Source: Dethiobacter sp.
GTDB taxonomy: Bacteria; Bacillota; Dethiobacteria; DTU022; UBA8154
Reading direction: 5' to 3'
DNA length: 40,614 nucleotides
Assembly: GCA_003605065.1 (NCBI GenBank)
Contig: QZJM01000077.1
Span: forward strand, 1-40,614
Position numbers and translations under genes: made by a program. Below the pieces are notes generated by a model that was given only the letters and a program-made list of their open reading frames with translations, ran no database searches and was not told the DNA's origin. The first letter of the stretch is position 1, and each line of letters begins with the position of its first letter. This document shows positions 16,422-24,921 of the stretch, in pieces.

Positions 16422-17765
16422 GTGGCTTCAAACTTAATTAACTATCCTCCTCCGCCGGCGAGCAAAGCTATTGAAAGGGCTAACCGGGAAACTATTACTT
16501 CTATACAGAACCTGGGGCTTCAGCGTCTACTGCGCACATCCTCGGAAAAGATTCCTTTTTATCGGCGTATTTGGCAGGCAGCCGGGGTAAATATTTCCCT
16601 AATAAAGGATTTAAAAGATATAATAAATCTTCCTATAATCTCGAAAAAGGATCTGGAGCAAAGCTTACAGGATTATCCTCCGTTTGGTGACTACCAGGGG
16701 GATTATCCCTGCTATAGAATTCAGGCAAGTGCTGGGTCCACAGGTTATCCCAAACCTATCTTTCATACAGCACATGATTGGAATATCATTACTAATTTTT
16801 GGGCAAGGCGCTTGGCAGCACAGGGCGTCAGACAAGGAGATATGGTACAGATTGCTTTTACTTATGCCCTTTTTATTGTTGCCTTTACCTCCACTGAAGG
16901 AGCTCTTAAACTAGGTGCTACAATTATACCGGCAGGAAGCGGGGCAGTAACGTCCAGCGAACGGCAGATAGAGATAGCATCTAAATGGGAAGTAACGGTA
17001 GTAGGTACAACAGGAGCATATGCCTTACGCCTGGCTGATGTGGCCGAAAGGATGGGCTACGATCTGAAAAAAGATTTTAAAATAAGAGTAATGTTCCATA
17101 CTGCAGAAACCCTCACGGAAGAAATGCGGGCAAGGATTGAGGCAAAATGGGGTTGTAAGTCTTACAACAATTACGGTTCGGTTGAGACAGGAGCTCCTGC
17201 TTGGGAATGCCGTGAACAAAATGGTATGCATATCAATGAGGATGGTTATTACTTTGAGGTAGTAGACCCCGAAACAAAACAACCTTTACCTGAAGGTGAA
17301 CAAGGGGCACTGGTAATAACCTCCCTTTTTAAAGAAGCAGCTCCAGTAATCCGCTATATGATTGGAGATATTGCCACAATTACCAGTGAGCCCTGTAAAT
17401 GCGGGTGCACCTTGCGTCGCATTGTTAAGGTTGCCGGACGGCTTGATGATATGCTTAAGTTTAAGGGTGTTACCGTTTATCCCACATCAATCGAAAGCGT
17501 TTTACATCGTCTGCCGGAGGTGGGTGATGAGTACTGTATTGTTATTGATAGTATTGACGGGCAGGATCAGGTTGTCCTCCGAGTAGAGACAATTTTTAAA
17601 GGCGAACAGCTTGACCAGTTACGTTATAAGCTGCAGCAGGCATTGAAGGCACATCTAGGTGTTCAAATTCCCATTGAGTTTTACTCCCCCGGAGAACTGC
17701 AACAAGAATTGAATGTAGATCAGAGAATCAAATCCCGCCGAATTGTTGATCGCCGTAAGCAGTAA
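16422..17765 (+). CDS. PaaK-like aryl/acyl-CoA ligase
   Basis: 447-aa adenylate-forming ligase of the phenylacetate-CoA ligase branch. Motifs in order: substrate-domain entry IPFYRRIWQAAGV (44-56), P-loop SAGSTGYPK (103-111), A5 motif YGSVE (251-255), RYMIGD (311-316, usually RYRTGD), a Cys cluster CKCGC (325-329) typical of PaaK relatives, and the hinge GRLDDMLKFKGVTVYPT (339-355). The C-terminal lysine lies in DQRIKSRRIVDRR. The start is GTG 16422 after AAGGTG. Sandwiched between two UbiD genes, it may activate the substrate before, or the product after, (de)carboxylation; such ligase/UbiD pairs occur in anaerobic degradation of aromatics. The acid it activates cannot be deduced. Confidence 0.85.
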   Translation: MASNLINYPPPPASKAIERANRETITSIQNLGLQRLLRTSSEKIPFYRRIWQAAGVNISLIKDLKDIINLPIISKKDLEQSLQDYPPFGDYQGDYPCYRIQASAGSTGYPKPIFHTAHDWNIITNFWARRLAAQGVRQGDMVQIAFTYALFIVAFTSTEGALKLGATIIPAGSGAVTSSERQIEIASKWEVTVVGTTGAYALRLADVAERMGYDLKKDFKIRVMFHTAETLTEEMRARIEAKWGCKSYNNYGSVETGAPAWECREQNGMHINEDGYYFEVVDPETKQPLPEGEQGALVITSLFKEAAPVIRYMIGDIATITSEPCKCGCTLRRIVKVAGRLDDMLKFKGVTVYPTSIESVLHRLPEVGDEYCIVIDSIDGQDQVVLRVETIFKGEQLDQLRYKLQQALKAHLGVQIPIEFYSPGELQQELNVDQRIKSRRIVDRRKQ

Positions 17766-17809
17766 GTATAGAAAAAATACTTTTAGATAATGAGGAAGGA
17801 GCGAAAATT

Positions 17810-19192
17810 ATGAGTAAAGACATGCGTACCTGGCTAGCACAGTTGGATGCTGCAGGGGAAATAACGGAAATTAATAAACCAGTAGATCCTCTAAAAGAGA
17901 TGGGTGCTCTCCTCTGGCAGTCCAGGGAAAAAGCACTTTTATTCCATAATTTAAAGGGATACCCGGGCTGGAGGGCTCTGGGGCAGGCTCCCGCCAATCT
18001 GAGACACGCGGCTCTTGCTTTTGAAACGGAATTAGAAAACCTGGTTTTTGCTGTAGCCGAAAAAATGAAGAGACGCTTTAAGCCGGAACAGGTAGAAACT
18101 GGACCGGTAAAGGATGTGGTATTAAAGGCAAAAGAAGTGGATCTCTCCCGGCTTCCCATACATATTGGGGGCACCAGGGATGCCGGGGCCTTTATTACTG
18201 CCGGGCTATGTATTACCAAAGATCCTGAAACGGGAATAAGGAATATGAGCTTTCACCGCCTACAGGTTAAGGGTCCCAATAGAACTGGAATACTGTTGGT
18301 TCCCAGGCATACCAGTTTAAACCTGCAAAAATATGAAGCAAAAAATAAACCCATGCCTATAGCTATCTTTATCGGACATCATCCTCTTTACTATATGGCT
18401 GCAGCCACAACGGGCTCATACGAGATGGATGAACTGGAACTGGCTGGTGGTCTGTTAGGAGAGCCTGTTAAGACAGTAAAGTGCGAAACCATCGATATGG
18501 AAGTTCCTTGTGATGCAGAAATTGTCCTGGAAGGCCACGTATTACCCGGCTATCGGGAAGAAGAGGGTCCTTTTTCCGAATTTCAGGATTATTATATCTC
18601 GGGAACGGGGAAAAACCCGGTAATTGAGTTCCAGGCCATTACCATGCGCAAGGATGCCATTTACAAAAATTTGCAAAACGGATCGGAGATGGAAGGCTGT
18701 ATATTTCACAAGGTCCCCATGGGAGCGGCCATTTATGATCGCATCCGTACTGTAGGCGGTTTTGCAGACATAAAAAACGTATTAGTTCTACCGGGAATCT
18801 TCGGTGTAGTTGTACAGATGACCCCCCGCTTTTATGGAGAAGCTAAAAATGTTCTCATGGCTGCTTTATCGAGCGAATATCTTCATCCCAAAGTGGCCAT
18901 TGCTGTTGACGATGATATAAACATCTTTAACTACTGGGAAATCCTCTGGTCTATAAATACACGTGTTAACCCGGAGGAGGATATCATAACCCTAAACGGT
19001 ACCAGAATACATTCTATGGATCCTACAGCAAAAGAGCTATTTCCTCCCGGCACTCCTTCCTGGCAGCGGATAGGTGGAAAAGTGATTATAGATGCCACTA
19101 AACCTCCCCTCTCTGATCCCGAAGCTCGCGGCATTTTTGAACGTATTCTGCCGATGGGGCATGGTAATGTTTCTCTTAAAGATTATTTATAA
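17810..19192 (+). CDS. UbiD family (de)carboxylase, second copy
   Basis: 460-aa UbiD paralogue, clearly diverged from the first copy. Arg150 (in NMSFHRLQVKG) and Glu252/Glu257 (in EEEGPFSEFQDYY) form the expected prFMN active site. Other family marks: IHIGGTRDAGAFITAGL, GHHPLYYMAAATTG, ELELAGGLLGEPV, AIAVDDDINIF. The start follows AGGAAGGAG at 17791-17799. It lies 44 bp after the ligase and is probably in the same transcript. The two UbiD copies may be subunits of one complex or act on different intermediates. As with the first, the prFMN must come from a UbiX encoded elsewhere. Confidence 0.9.
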   Translation: MSKDMRTWLAQLDAAGEITEINKPVDPLKEMGALLWQSREKALLFHNLKGYPGWRALGQAPANLRHAALAFETELENLVFAVAEKMKRRFKPEQVETGPVKDVVLKAKEVDLSRLPIHIGGTRDAGAFITAGLCITKDPETGIRNMSFHRLQVKGPNRTGILLVPRHTSLNLQKYEAKNKPMPIAIFIGHHPLYYMAAATTGSYEMDELELAGGLLGEPVKTVKCETIDMEVPCDAEIVLEGHVLPGYREEEGPFSEFQDYYISGTGKNPVIEFQAITMRKDAIYKNLQNGSEMEGCIFHKVPMGAAIYDRIRTVGGFADIKNVLVLPGIFGVVVQMTPRFYGEAKNVLMAALSSEYLHPKVAIAVDDDINIFNYWEILWSINTRVNPEEDIITLNGTRIHSMDPTAKELFPPGTPSWQRIGGKVIIDATKPPLSDPEARGIFERILPMGHGNVSLKDYL

Positions 19193-19448
19193 AAATAAAA
19201 GACTTAAATGAGGAAAGAAATATTTTGCATAACTGTTATATTAGCTGTGCTTATACGGATATTTAAAGCGATTTTTAACCCTTTAAGCTAGCGTGACTTT
19301 CCTACTTATTCCAAAAAGAGCTGTTCAAGCCCCAATATCTGGGCATAGTTGTGAAGGCATACAGTATGAATTAATAATCTATAGCAATATCTTTACTTGC
19401 AGGAGTATGTGTAAAATCAAAAGTAAATTGAAATAAAAGGGGTGATGG
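19193..19448 (+). other. AT-rich intergenic stretch
   Basis: The gap between the second UbiD and the TRAP binding protein shows no ORF of note, no RNA structure I recognise and no terminator with a T-run. A 12-mer AAGCTAGCGTGA (19285-19296) recurs near 40513, but this is within chance expectation. Confidence 0.3.
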
Positions 19449-19477
19449 TTGATTAATTTTTTGGGAGCCGATATAAG
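19449..19477 (+). promoter_or_regulatory. Candidate sigma-A promoter for the TRAP genes
   Basis: TTGATT (19449-19454), 17-bp spacer, TATAAG (19472-19477), 46 bp before the GTG start of the TAXI binding protein. No copy of the palindrome seen at 14773 is present here, so the transport genes may have their own expression in addition to read-through. Confidence 0.5.
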
Positions 19478-19522
19478 AAAATTGTGTTTTTTCCATTAAT
19501 CAAAAACGAGGGAGGAATAACT

Positions 19523-20548
19523 GTGTTTAATGTCAGAAAGCAACATGTGGCTTGTGTTTTGCTGATAATATTACTTTTTTCTTTACTCTCAGGTTGCAGC
19601 AGTAAGCAGGAGGAAAAACCTGGAGCCCAGGTTCCTGATACTACAAAACCTCTAGCTGAGCCTACAAAGATTGACATCCGGTGGGGCACCATTACAGCGG
19701 GCGGAGCCTGGCAGGTAATCGGCAGTGCCATGTTAGAAGATATTAAAAAAGCCAATAAGAATATCACTGGTTCAATCCTGCCCAGCACCACTTCGGGAAA
19801 CGTGGTAGGGGTACATAAAGGCGAATTTGAAGTAGGTTTCAGCCTTACTGATACTACTGCTCAAGCCTGGCAGGGGGAAGGTTATTTCAAAGATCTGGGA
19901 CAAATCAGGAATATTCGTAATCTAGGGGCTTTATATCCCCAGGCGACCCACATTGTAGTCTGGGCTGATTCGAATATTAATTCTATCGAGGATTTAAAGG
20001 GAAAACGCGTTAGTCCGGGAGCCAAGGGACTTTCGTGCGACCTGCAGTCCCAGCGCTTGTTAAAGTTGTATGGTCTATCCTATGATGATATGTCGGTCCA
20101 GTTTCTTTCTTTTCAAGATGCTGACCAACAAATGATCGATAGACATCTTGATGCCCTGCTTTATGTTACTGTTCCTTTCCCTTTTGCTTCCGTAATTAAT
20201 GTGAGCTCTCAAAGGCCTATCCGTTTGCTGCCCATTCCTGCGGACAAGATAGCGGAACTGGAAAAATTTCCAGGCGTAGAATCATATACTTTGCCGGGCG
20301 GATTATATCAGGGAGTAGATTATGCAGTTGAAGGAATTGCTGTTAGGGCACATATTATTGTACGTGAAGACTTTCCTGAAGATGTGGCCTATAGCATGGT
20401 TAAAACTATAGCTGAAAATTTTGAGAGTTATCCAGGTGTCCTGAAAGCCATGTCCTATGCCCGGCTCGAGGATATGGCAAAGGATACGGGAATACCTATG
20501 CACCCGGGTGCTGAGCGTTATTATCGTGAACGTGGATGGATAAAGTAA
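19523..20548 (+). CDS. TAXI-family TRAP substrate-binding lipoprotein
   Basis: 341-aa extracytoplasmic solute receptor of a TRAP transporter, TAXI (TRAP-associated extracytoplasmic immunogenic) type. The N-terminus has a lipoprotein signal with lipobox LLSGC, followed by a Lys/Glu-rich linker. Family marks: RWGTITAGGAWQVIGSAMLE at the start of the mature domain, the SGNVVGVHKGEFEVGFSLTD segment, and the central NINSIEDLKGKRVSPGAKG. The GTG at 19523 is chosen because GGGAGGAAT lies 6-10 bp upstream; the longer frame from 19484 would put extra residues before the signal peptide. It works with the fused permease downstream. Ligand unknown; TAXI receptors bind organic acids and some amino acids. 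Confidence 0.88.
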   Translation: MFNVRKQHVACVLLIILLFSLLSGCSSKQEEKPGAQVPDTTKPLAEPTKIDIRWGTITAGGAWQVIGSAMLEDIKKANKNITGSILPSTTSGNVVGVHKGEFEVGFSLTDTTAQAWQGEGYFKDLGQIRNIRNLGALYPQATHIVVWADSNINSIEDLKGKRVSPGAKGLSCDLQSQRLLKLYGLSYDDMSVQFLSFQDADQQMIDRHLDALLYVTVPFPFASVINVSSQRPIRLLPIPADKIAELEKFPGVESYTLPGGLYQGVDYAVEGIAVRAHIIVREDFPEDVAYSMVKTIAENFESYPGVLKAMSYARLEDMAKDTGIPMHPGAERYYRERGWIK

Positions 20549-20572
20549 AAAAATTATAAGAATGTCTCATGG

Positions 20573-20602
20573 CTTCGGCACCCCTTAAAAGGGGTGCCGA
20601 AG
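20573..20602 (+). other. Perfect hairpin between receptor and permease genes
   Basis: CTTCGGCACCCC (20573-20584) and GGGGTGCCGAAG (20591-20602) are perfect complements around TTAAAA. No T-run follows directly (TATGACGTTTT), so it is not a classical terminator. In this position it could stabilise the receptor mRNA's 3' end or cause partial termination, giving more receptor than permease. Confidence 0.6.
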
Positions 20603-20656
20603 TATGACGTTTTAAAACTAAAAGGCGGTTTTCAATAAAAAAAGATGGGAGGGTTC

Positions 20657-22549
20657 ATGTTGAACTCAACTGACCGCCAGTCTTTTTGGAATAAAACTCG
20701 TTATTTTACAGTTACTTTGGTAGGAATTACCCTGGCCTTATTTCATCTCTATACCGGACTCTGGGGCAGCCTGGATGCCCTAATTCAACGCTCTGTACAC
20801 CTGGGTTTAGGCCTTATAATTGTTTTCCTGCTGTATCCTTCAAGTAAAAAAAACATATCAAGCTTTCGGTTTTTAGATTATTTTTTGGCAATTGCTTCTG
20901 TTGTTGTTACGGCTTATCCGTTATTCCGCTATACATGGATAACAGCAGAGAGGTTTAGTCTGCTTACGCCAATGAGCAGCCTGGAAAAGGTTTTGGCAAT
21001 ATTGGCCATTCTGCTTGTTCTGGAGGCGGTTCGCAGGGTAATAGGAAATGGTCTCCTAGTTGTAGTCCTGTGTTTTATAGTCTATTTTTTTATAGGACCC
21101 TTTTTGCCGGGGGGGCTCCGTTCCGTATCCTTAACATGGACACAGCTGCTTGATTTCCAGTACCTTTCTACAGCAGGCATTTTTGGTATCCCTTTAGGAG
21201 TGTCCGCTAATGAAATTGCCCTCTTTATTCTCTTTGCTTCCATTTTAATAAAAAGCGGGGGCTCCTCATTGATGAACAACCTGGCCATTTCCCTGGCCGG
21301 ACGTTCTCCGGGAGGGCCGGCTAAAGTCGCTGTACTGGCCAGTGGTTTAATGGGGACTATTTCTGGTAGTGGAACCGCTAACGTTATGACCACGGGCAGT
21401 GTAACCATTCCCATGATGAAGAAAACTGGTTACTCTGCACATTTTGCCGGAGCAGTAGAAGCGGTAGCTTCCACCGGGGGGCAAATAATGCCCCCGGTAA
21501 TGGGTGCTGCAGCCTTTGTTATGTCAGCATTTAGCGGCATTCCCTATGTTCAAATTATTAAGCTTGCTATAATCCCAGCCCTGCTTTTTTATTGGGGTTT
21601 ACTTGCTTCTGTACATTTAGAAGCATTGCGCCTTAACTTACCAGGAATAGAACCGGATATAAGCGTTAAGCAAACTTTACGCGACTATGGGCATATGGTG
21701 ATTCCAATTATCGTTTTACTTTTTTTGTTATTTAAGGGTTTTACCCCCCGAATGGCTGCTGGGGCTGCTGTGCTTGCCGCTATATTAATCAGCCAGTTAC
21801 GTCCAACAACTCGTCTTGGGCTGACGGGGCTGGTGGAAGCACTGGTTAATGGAGCTAAGGGTATGTTAATTGTTATTGTTGCTACTGCTGCGGCAGGGAT
21901 AATAGTCGGCTCTATCGAACTTACTGGTTCGGGCCATCGTATGGGTACTCTTTTTATGAGCTTAGCTGGTGGGTATCAAATAACGGCCTTACTTTTAGGA
22001 ATGCTGCTGGCAATTATTCTGGGAATGGGTATGCCTACAACAGCAGCTTATATCATCCAGGCTGCCACAGTAATACCAGCATTACTTTTCCTGGGATTTG
22101 AACCTTATACCATTCATATGTTTTGTTTTTATTTTGCCTGTCTTTCTTTAATTACTCCTCCGGTTGCGATTACGTCATTTGCGGCTGCAGGACTGGCTGA
22201 AGCTGATATCTGGAAAACGGGTTGGACTGCTTTCCGTTTGGGTTTAGCCGGATATATAGTTCCTTTCATGTTTGTTTATGGGCCGGCACTGCTATTGGTG
22301 GGTTCTAATATGATGATTGCCATGTCAATCTGTACGGCCTTTTTAGGTGTGTTTTGTTTGGCTGCAGCAGGTGGGGGTTATCTAATTCGAAAATTATTTT
22401 GGTTTGAAAGAGCGATAATGATGGCTGCAGCATTCCTCTTAGTTGCACCATTAAGTGTAACTATTATCCCCGGACTGACGCTGATGTTCTTATTAATTAT
22501 TAAACTATATTTAAAGAAGAGACAATCAGATTATGTAGCAATGAAGTAA
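20657..22549 (+). CDS. TRAP transporter fused permease (TAXI type)
   Basis: About 630-aa integral membrane protein with many hydrophobic helices. The length and the arrangement of helices fit the fused small (DctQ-like) plus large (DctM-like) permease used with TAXI receptors. Family marks include LASGLMGTISGSGTANVMTT, AVEAVASTGGQIMPPVMGAA and ILGMGMPTTAAYIIQAA, the ion-coupled elevator core. It imports the ligand of the receptor with sodium or proton flow. ATG 20657 follows GGGAGGG by 3 bp; TTG 20660 gives better spacing; the ATG at 20645 is unlikely because the ribosome site would lie inside the gene. Confidence 0.9.
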   Translation: MLNSTDRQSFWNKTRYFTVTLVGITLALFHLYTGLWGSLDALIQRSVHLGLGLIIVFLLYPSSKKNISSFRFLDYFLAIASVVVTAYPLFRYTWITAERFSLLTPMSSLEKVLAILAILLVLEAVRRVIGNGLLVVVLCFIVYFFIGPFLPGGLRSVSLTWTQLLDFQYLSTAGIFGIPLGVSANEIALFILFASILIKSGGSSLMNNLAISLAGRSPGGPAKVAVLASGLMGTISGSGTANVMTTGSVTIPMMKKTGYSAHFAGAVEAVASTGGQIMPPVMGAAAFVMSAFSGIPYVQIIKLAIIPALLFYWGLLASVHLEALRLNLPGIEPDISVKQTLRDYGHMVIPIIVLLFLLFKGFTPRMAAGAAVLAAILISQLRPTTRLGLTGLVEALVNGAKGMLIVIVATAAAGIIVGSIELTGSGHRMGTLFMSLAGGYQITALLLGMLLAIILGMGMPTTAAYIIQAATVIPALLFLGFEPYTIHMFCFYFACLSLITPPVAITSFAAAGLAEADIWKTGWTAFRLGLAGYIVPFMFVYGPALLLVGSNMMIAMSICTAFLGVFCLAAAGGGYLIRKLFWFERAIMMAAAFLLVAPLSVTIIPGLTLMFLLIIKLYLKKRQSDYVAMK

Positions 22550-22580
22550 TTTTGTATATTTAGATTGGGAGGTCTAATAT

Positions 22581-24263
22581 TTGCAAGTAGAAAAATGCGA
22601 TATCTTATGCCTGGGTGGTGGGGGGGCAGGTATTACAGCGGCGATAACAGCCGCGGAACAGGGGGCTGATGTAATTTTAGTCTCCAAGGAGCCTCTGGGG
22701 TACGGGGATACTCGTATTTCCATGGGGCTTATGTCTTGCCCCGGAGTCGTTGAGGGTGACGACTGGCAGCACTTCTACAAGGATCTTATAAAAGGGGGCG
22801 AAAACTTAAATGATCCCGAACTCGTACATATCATGGCAGAGTGGGCCCCGTATGGCTTAAAATTACTGGAAAGCTATGGTCATCTTTTTGAAAGGAACAA
22901 AGATGGAAAATTCAGTAAAGAGGTCGTCTTTCTATTAGGCGGGCATTCTTTACCACGTACTATAGGATGTCCCCCGGGTGGGGGGATTAGTATGGGAAAT
23001 TCCTTAAGGGCCGGAGCTGCAAGGGCTGGTATCAGGGTGTTTGAAGAGGTTATTGCCTGTAACCTGTTGTTCGATGACAAACGTGTAACAGGAGCAGTTT
23101 GTTTTGACCTGTGCCGGGGTGAGGTAATATTATTCCAGTCTGGGGCAGTAGTCATAGCTACTGGTGGCGCCGGATGGCTTTATTACCCGCACACTGACTG
23201 CAACGCAGGGGTAACCGGTGATGGCTATGCTCTGGCTTATGAAGCGGGGGCAGAATTGATAGACATGGAACAGGTTCAGTTTATGCCTTTTGCGCTTACT
23301 TATCCCGCTTCCATGTGTGGTGTCTATGTCGGTGAACCCAGCCTTGCGGCACCGGCAGGCATCCTTCGTAACAGTAAGGGTAAAATCATCCTGGAAGGCC
23401 TGGGAACAATGACTCGAGCACAAGTAACTAATGCCATGGCAGTTGAACTTTCAAATGGTGGAGGTACTGAATATGGCGGCCTGCTTCTTGATCTGAGTCC
23501 TAACCTTTCTTCGCCAGAAGGGAGACGCATGTGGAAAGTAAGGAAAGAAAGAGGTCAGCTGGAATCGGTACGCTTTGCTTATGGTGAAGATGCCTACCGC
23601 TGGGAAAAACCCTGGGATGTAGCCCCCGCGGCTCATTACTTTATGGGTGGGATAAAGGTTAATACATCAGGACAAAGCAGTGTCCCGGGCTTATATGCAG
23701 CCGGGCAGGTTTTGGGTGGTATACATGGAGCTAATCGCTTAGGGTCTGTTTCTTTGGCAGAGCTTTTTGTTTTTGGATATCTAGCTGGTGAAGCAGCAGC
23801 GAGGGAATGTAAAGGCCAGGAATTCAGTTTTTCCAAAGGTAATGAGGAAGCTGTTGCGAATATTACCGGGCTTAGAGGACGAAAAGGCTCTTTTAAACCA
23901 ATTAAATTACATCGACGCCTGCAAAAAACAATGTGGGAGAACGTAGGTATTGTCCGGGAGGAAAGAGGCTTACGTGCGGCCCTTAGGGAGATAGAAGAGA
24001 TCGAAGAGGCCTCTAAAGATTTGCAAATAACACCACAATTATCTTATAACAAGGATAAATTACACACTATAGAATTAAAACATATGTTAACGGTTGCCAG
24101 GCTGATTACAGAGTCTGCTCTAATACGCCAGGAAACGAGAGGTGCGCACCTTCGCCTGGATTTTCGAGAAAAGGATGAAGAAAACTGGCGGCGAAATATA
24201 ATTATATTAAAAAATAAGAACAAAATGCAGTTCCGTACAGAGGTGGTGAAAACCGATGCCTAG
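22581..24263 (+). CDS. Fumarate reductase/SDH-like flavoprotein subunit
   Basis: 560-aa FAD enzyme of the succinate dehydrogenase/fumarate reductase flavoprotein family. The dinucleotide-binding start CDILCLGGGGAGITAAITAA (residues 6-25) is clear, as are VVIATGGAGWLY, the active-site-region TRAQVTNAMAVEL with its arginine, and the C-terminal FAD signature GLYAAGQVLGGIHGANRLGS. It would reduce or oxidise a C=C bond next to a carboxylate. The start is TTG 22581 after GGGAGG. The iron-sulfur subunit overlaps by 8 bp, so translation is coupled. No membrane-anchor subunit follows, suggesting a soluble enzyme. Its place in a TRAP/UbiD cluster suggests a substrate other than fumarate. Confidence 0.85.
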   Translation: MQVEKCDILCLGGGGAGITAAITAAEQGADVILVSKEPLGYGDTRISMGLMSCPGVVEGDDWQHFYKDLIKGGENLNDPELVHIMAEWAPYGLKLLESYGHLFERNKDGKFSKEVVFLLGGHSLPRTIGCPPGGGISMGNSLRAGAARAGIRVFEEVIACNLLFDDKRVTGAVCFDLCRGEVILFQSGAVVIATGGAGWLYYPHTDCNAGVTGDGYALAYEAGAELIDMEQVQFMPFALTYPASMCGVYVGEPSLAAPAGILRNSKGKIILEGLGTMTRAQVTNAMAVELSNGGGTEYGGLLLDLSPNLSSPEGRRMWKVRKERGQLESVRFAYGEDAYRWEKPWDVAPAAHYFMGGIKVNTSGQSSVPGLYAAGQVLGGIHGANRLGSVSLAELFVFGYLAGEAAARECKGQEFSFSKGNEEAVANITGLRGRKGSFKPIKLHRRLQKTMWENVGIVREERGLRAALREIEEIEEASKDLQITPQLSYNKDKLHTIELKHMLTVARLITESALIRQETRGAHLRLDFREKDEENWRRNIIILKNKNKMQFRTEVVKTDA

Positions 24264-24921
24264 GAATGTTTCCATAGAAATCTTCCGCTATGATCCACAA
24301 AAAGATGACTCACCTTCCTGGCGTACCTATACTATACCTTATGAAGAAAAAAATACTGTTCTCGGTGCCTTAATCTATATTCAGGAAAATATCGATCCAT
24401 CCTTCGCTTTCCGTTACGGTTGCAGATATAAGAGATGTGGGCTTTGTGCCTTAGAGGTAGATGGAAAACCCCGTATGGCATGTCATACTTATTTGCAAGA
24501 GGGAATGCGTATTGGCCCTTTGTCAAAGCTTCCTGTAATAAGGGATTTGGCAGTTGATCGCAAGAGTATTTTCCATGACTTGAAAAAGTACAGCCTTTAT
24601 ATTGAAAAAAAAGAAGAAAATGTGGAGATAATAGTTGAACCTGAACAGGGAGCAAGGCTACGAAGTTGTGCGGAGTGCCTTTCATGTCTTTCCACCTGTT
24701 CAAGGTATAATTTTGGCAATGGAAACTTTGGCGGCCCTTTTTTATTTGTAAAACTTGCCCAGTTGCAATTCGACCCCCGAAATAGTAAAAATCGTTTTGA
24801 ACAGGCCCATGCCCTTGGGATTATGCATTGCCGGGATTGTAAGAATAAATGTTTCTGCCCTAATGGAATTAATATTTATGGAGATGCGATTTGCAGTTTG
24901 TTAGAAAATAATGTAGACTAA
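24256..24921 (+). CDS. Fumarate reductase/SDH-like iron-sulfur subunit
   Basis: 221-aa electron-transfer partner of the flavoprotein. An N-terminal plant-type [2Fe-2S] domain has C56-x4-C61-x2-C64-x11-C76 (CRYKRCGLC...MAC). The C-terminal ferredoxin-like domain carries C138-x2-C141-x2-C144-x3-C148 and C192-x2-C195-x3-C199-x-C201-P, ligands for the two further clusters as in SdhB/FrdB. All expected cysteines are present. The ATG lies within the 3' end of the flavoprotein gene. The stop overlaps the stop of the convergent TetR gene by 4 bp. Without SdhC/D-like anchors, electrons must come from or go to a soluble or unlinked membrane partner. Confidence 0.87.
   Translation: MPRNVSIEIFRYDPQKDDSPSWRTYTIPYEEKNTVLGALIYIQENIDPSFAFRYGCRYKRCGLCALEVDGKPRMACHTYLQEGMRIGPLSKLPVIRDLAVDRKSIFHDLKKYSLYIEKKEENVEIIVEPEQGARLRSCAECLSCLSTCSRYNFGNGNFGGPFLFVKLAQLQFDPRNSKNRFEQAHALGIMHCRDCKNKCFCPNGINIYGDAICSLLENNVD

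Noticed and set aside
19285-19296. AAGCTAGCGTGA shared with about 40513-40524
   Set aside because: A single 12-mer match is within chance expectation for 40 kb; the flanks do not align.
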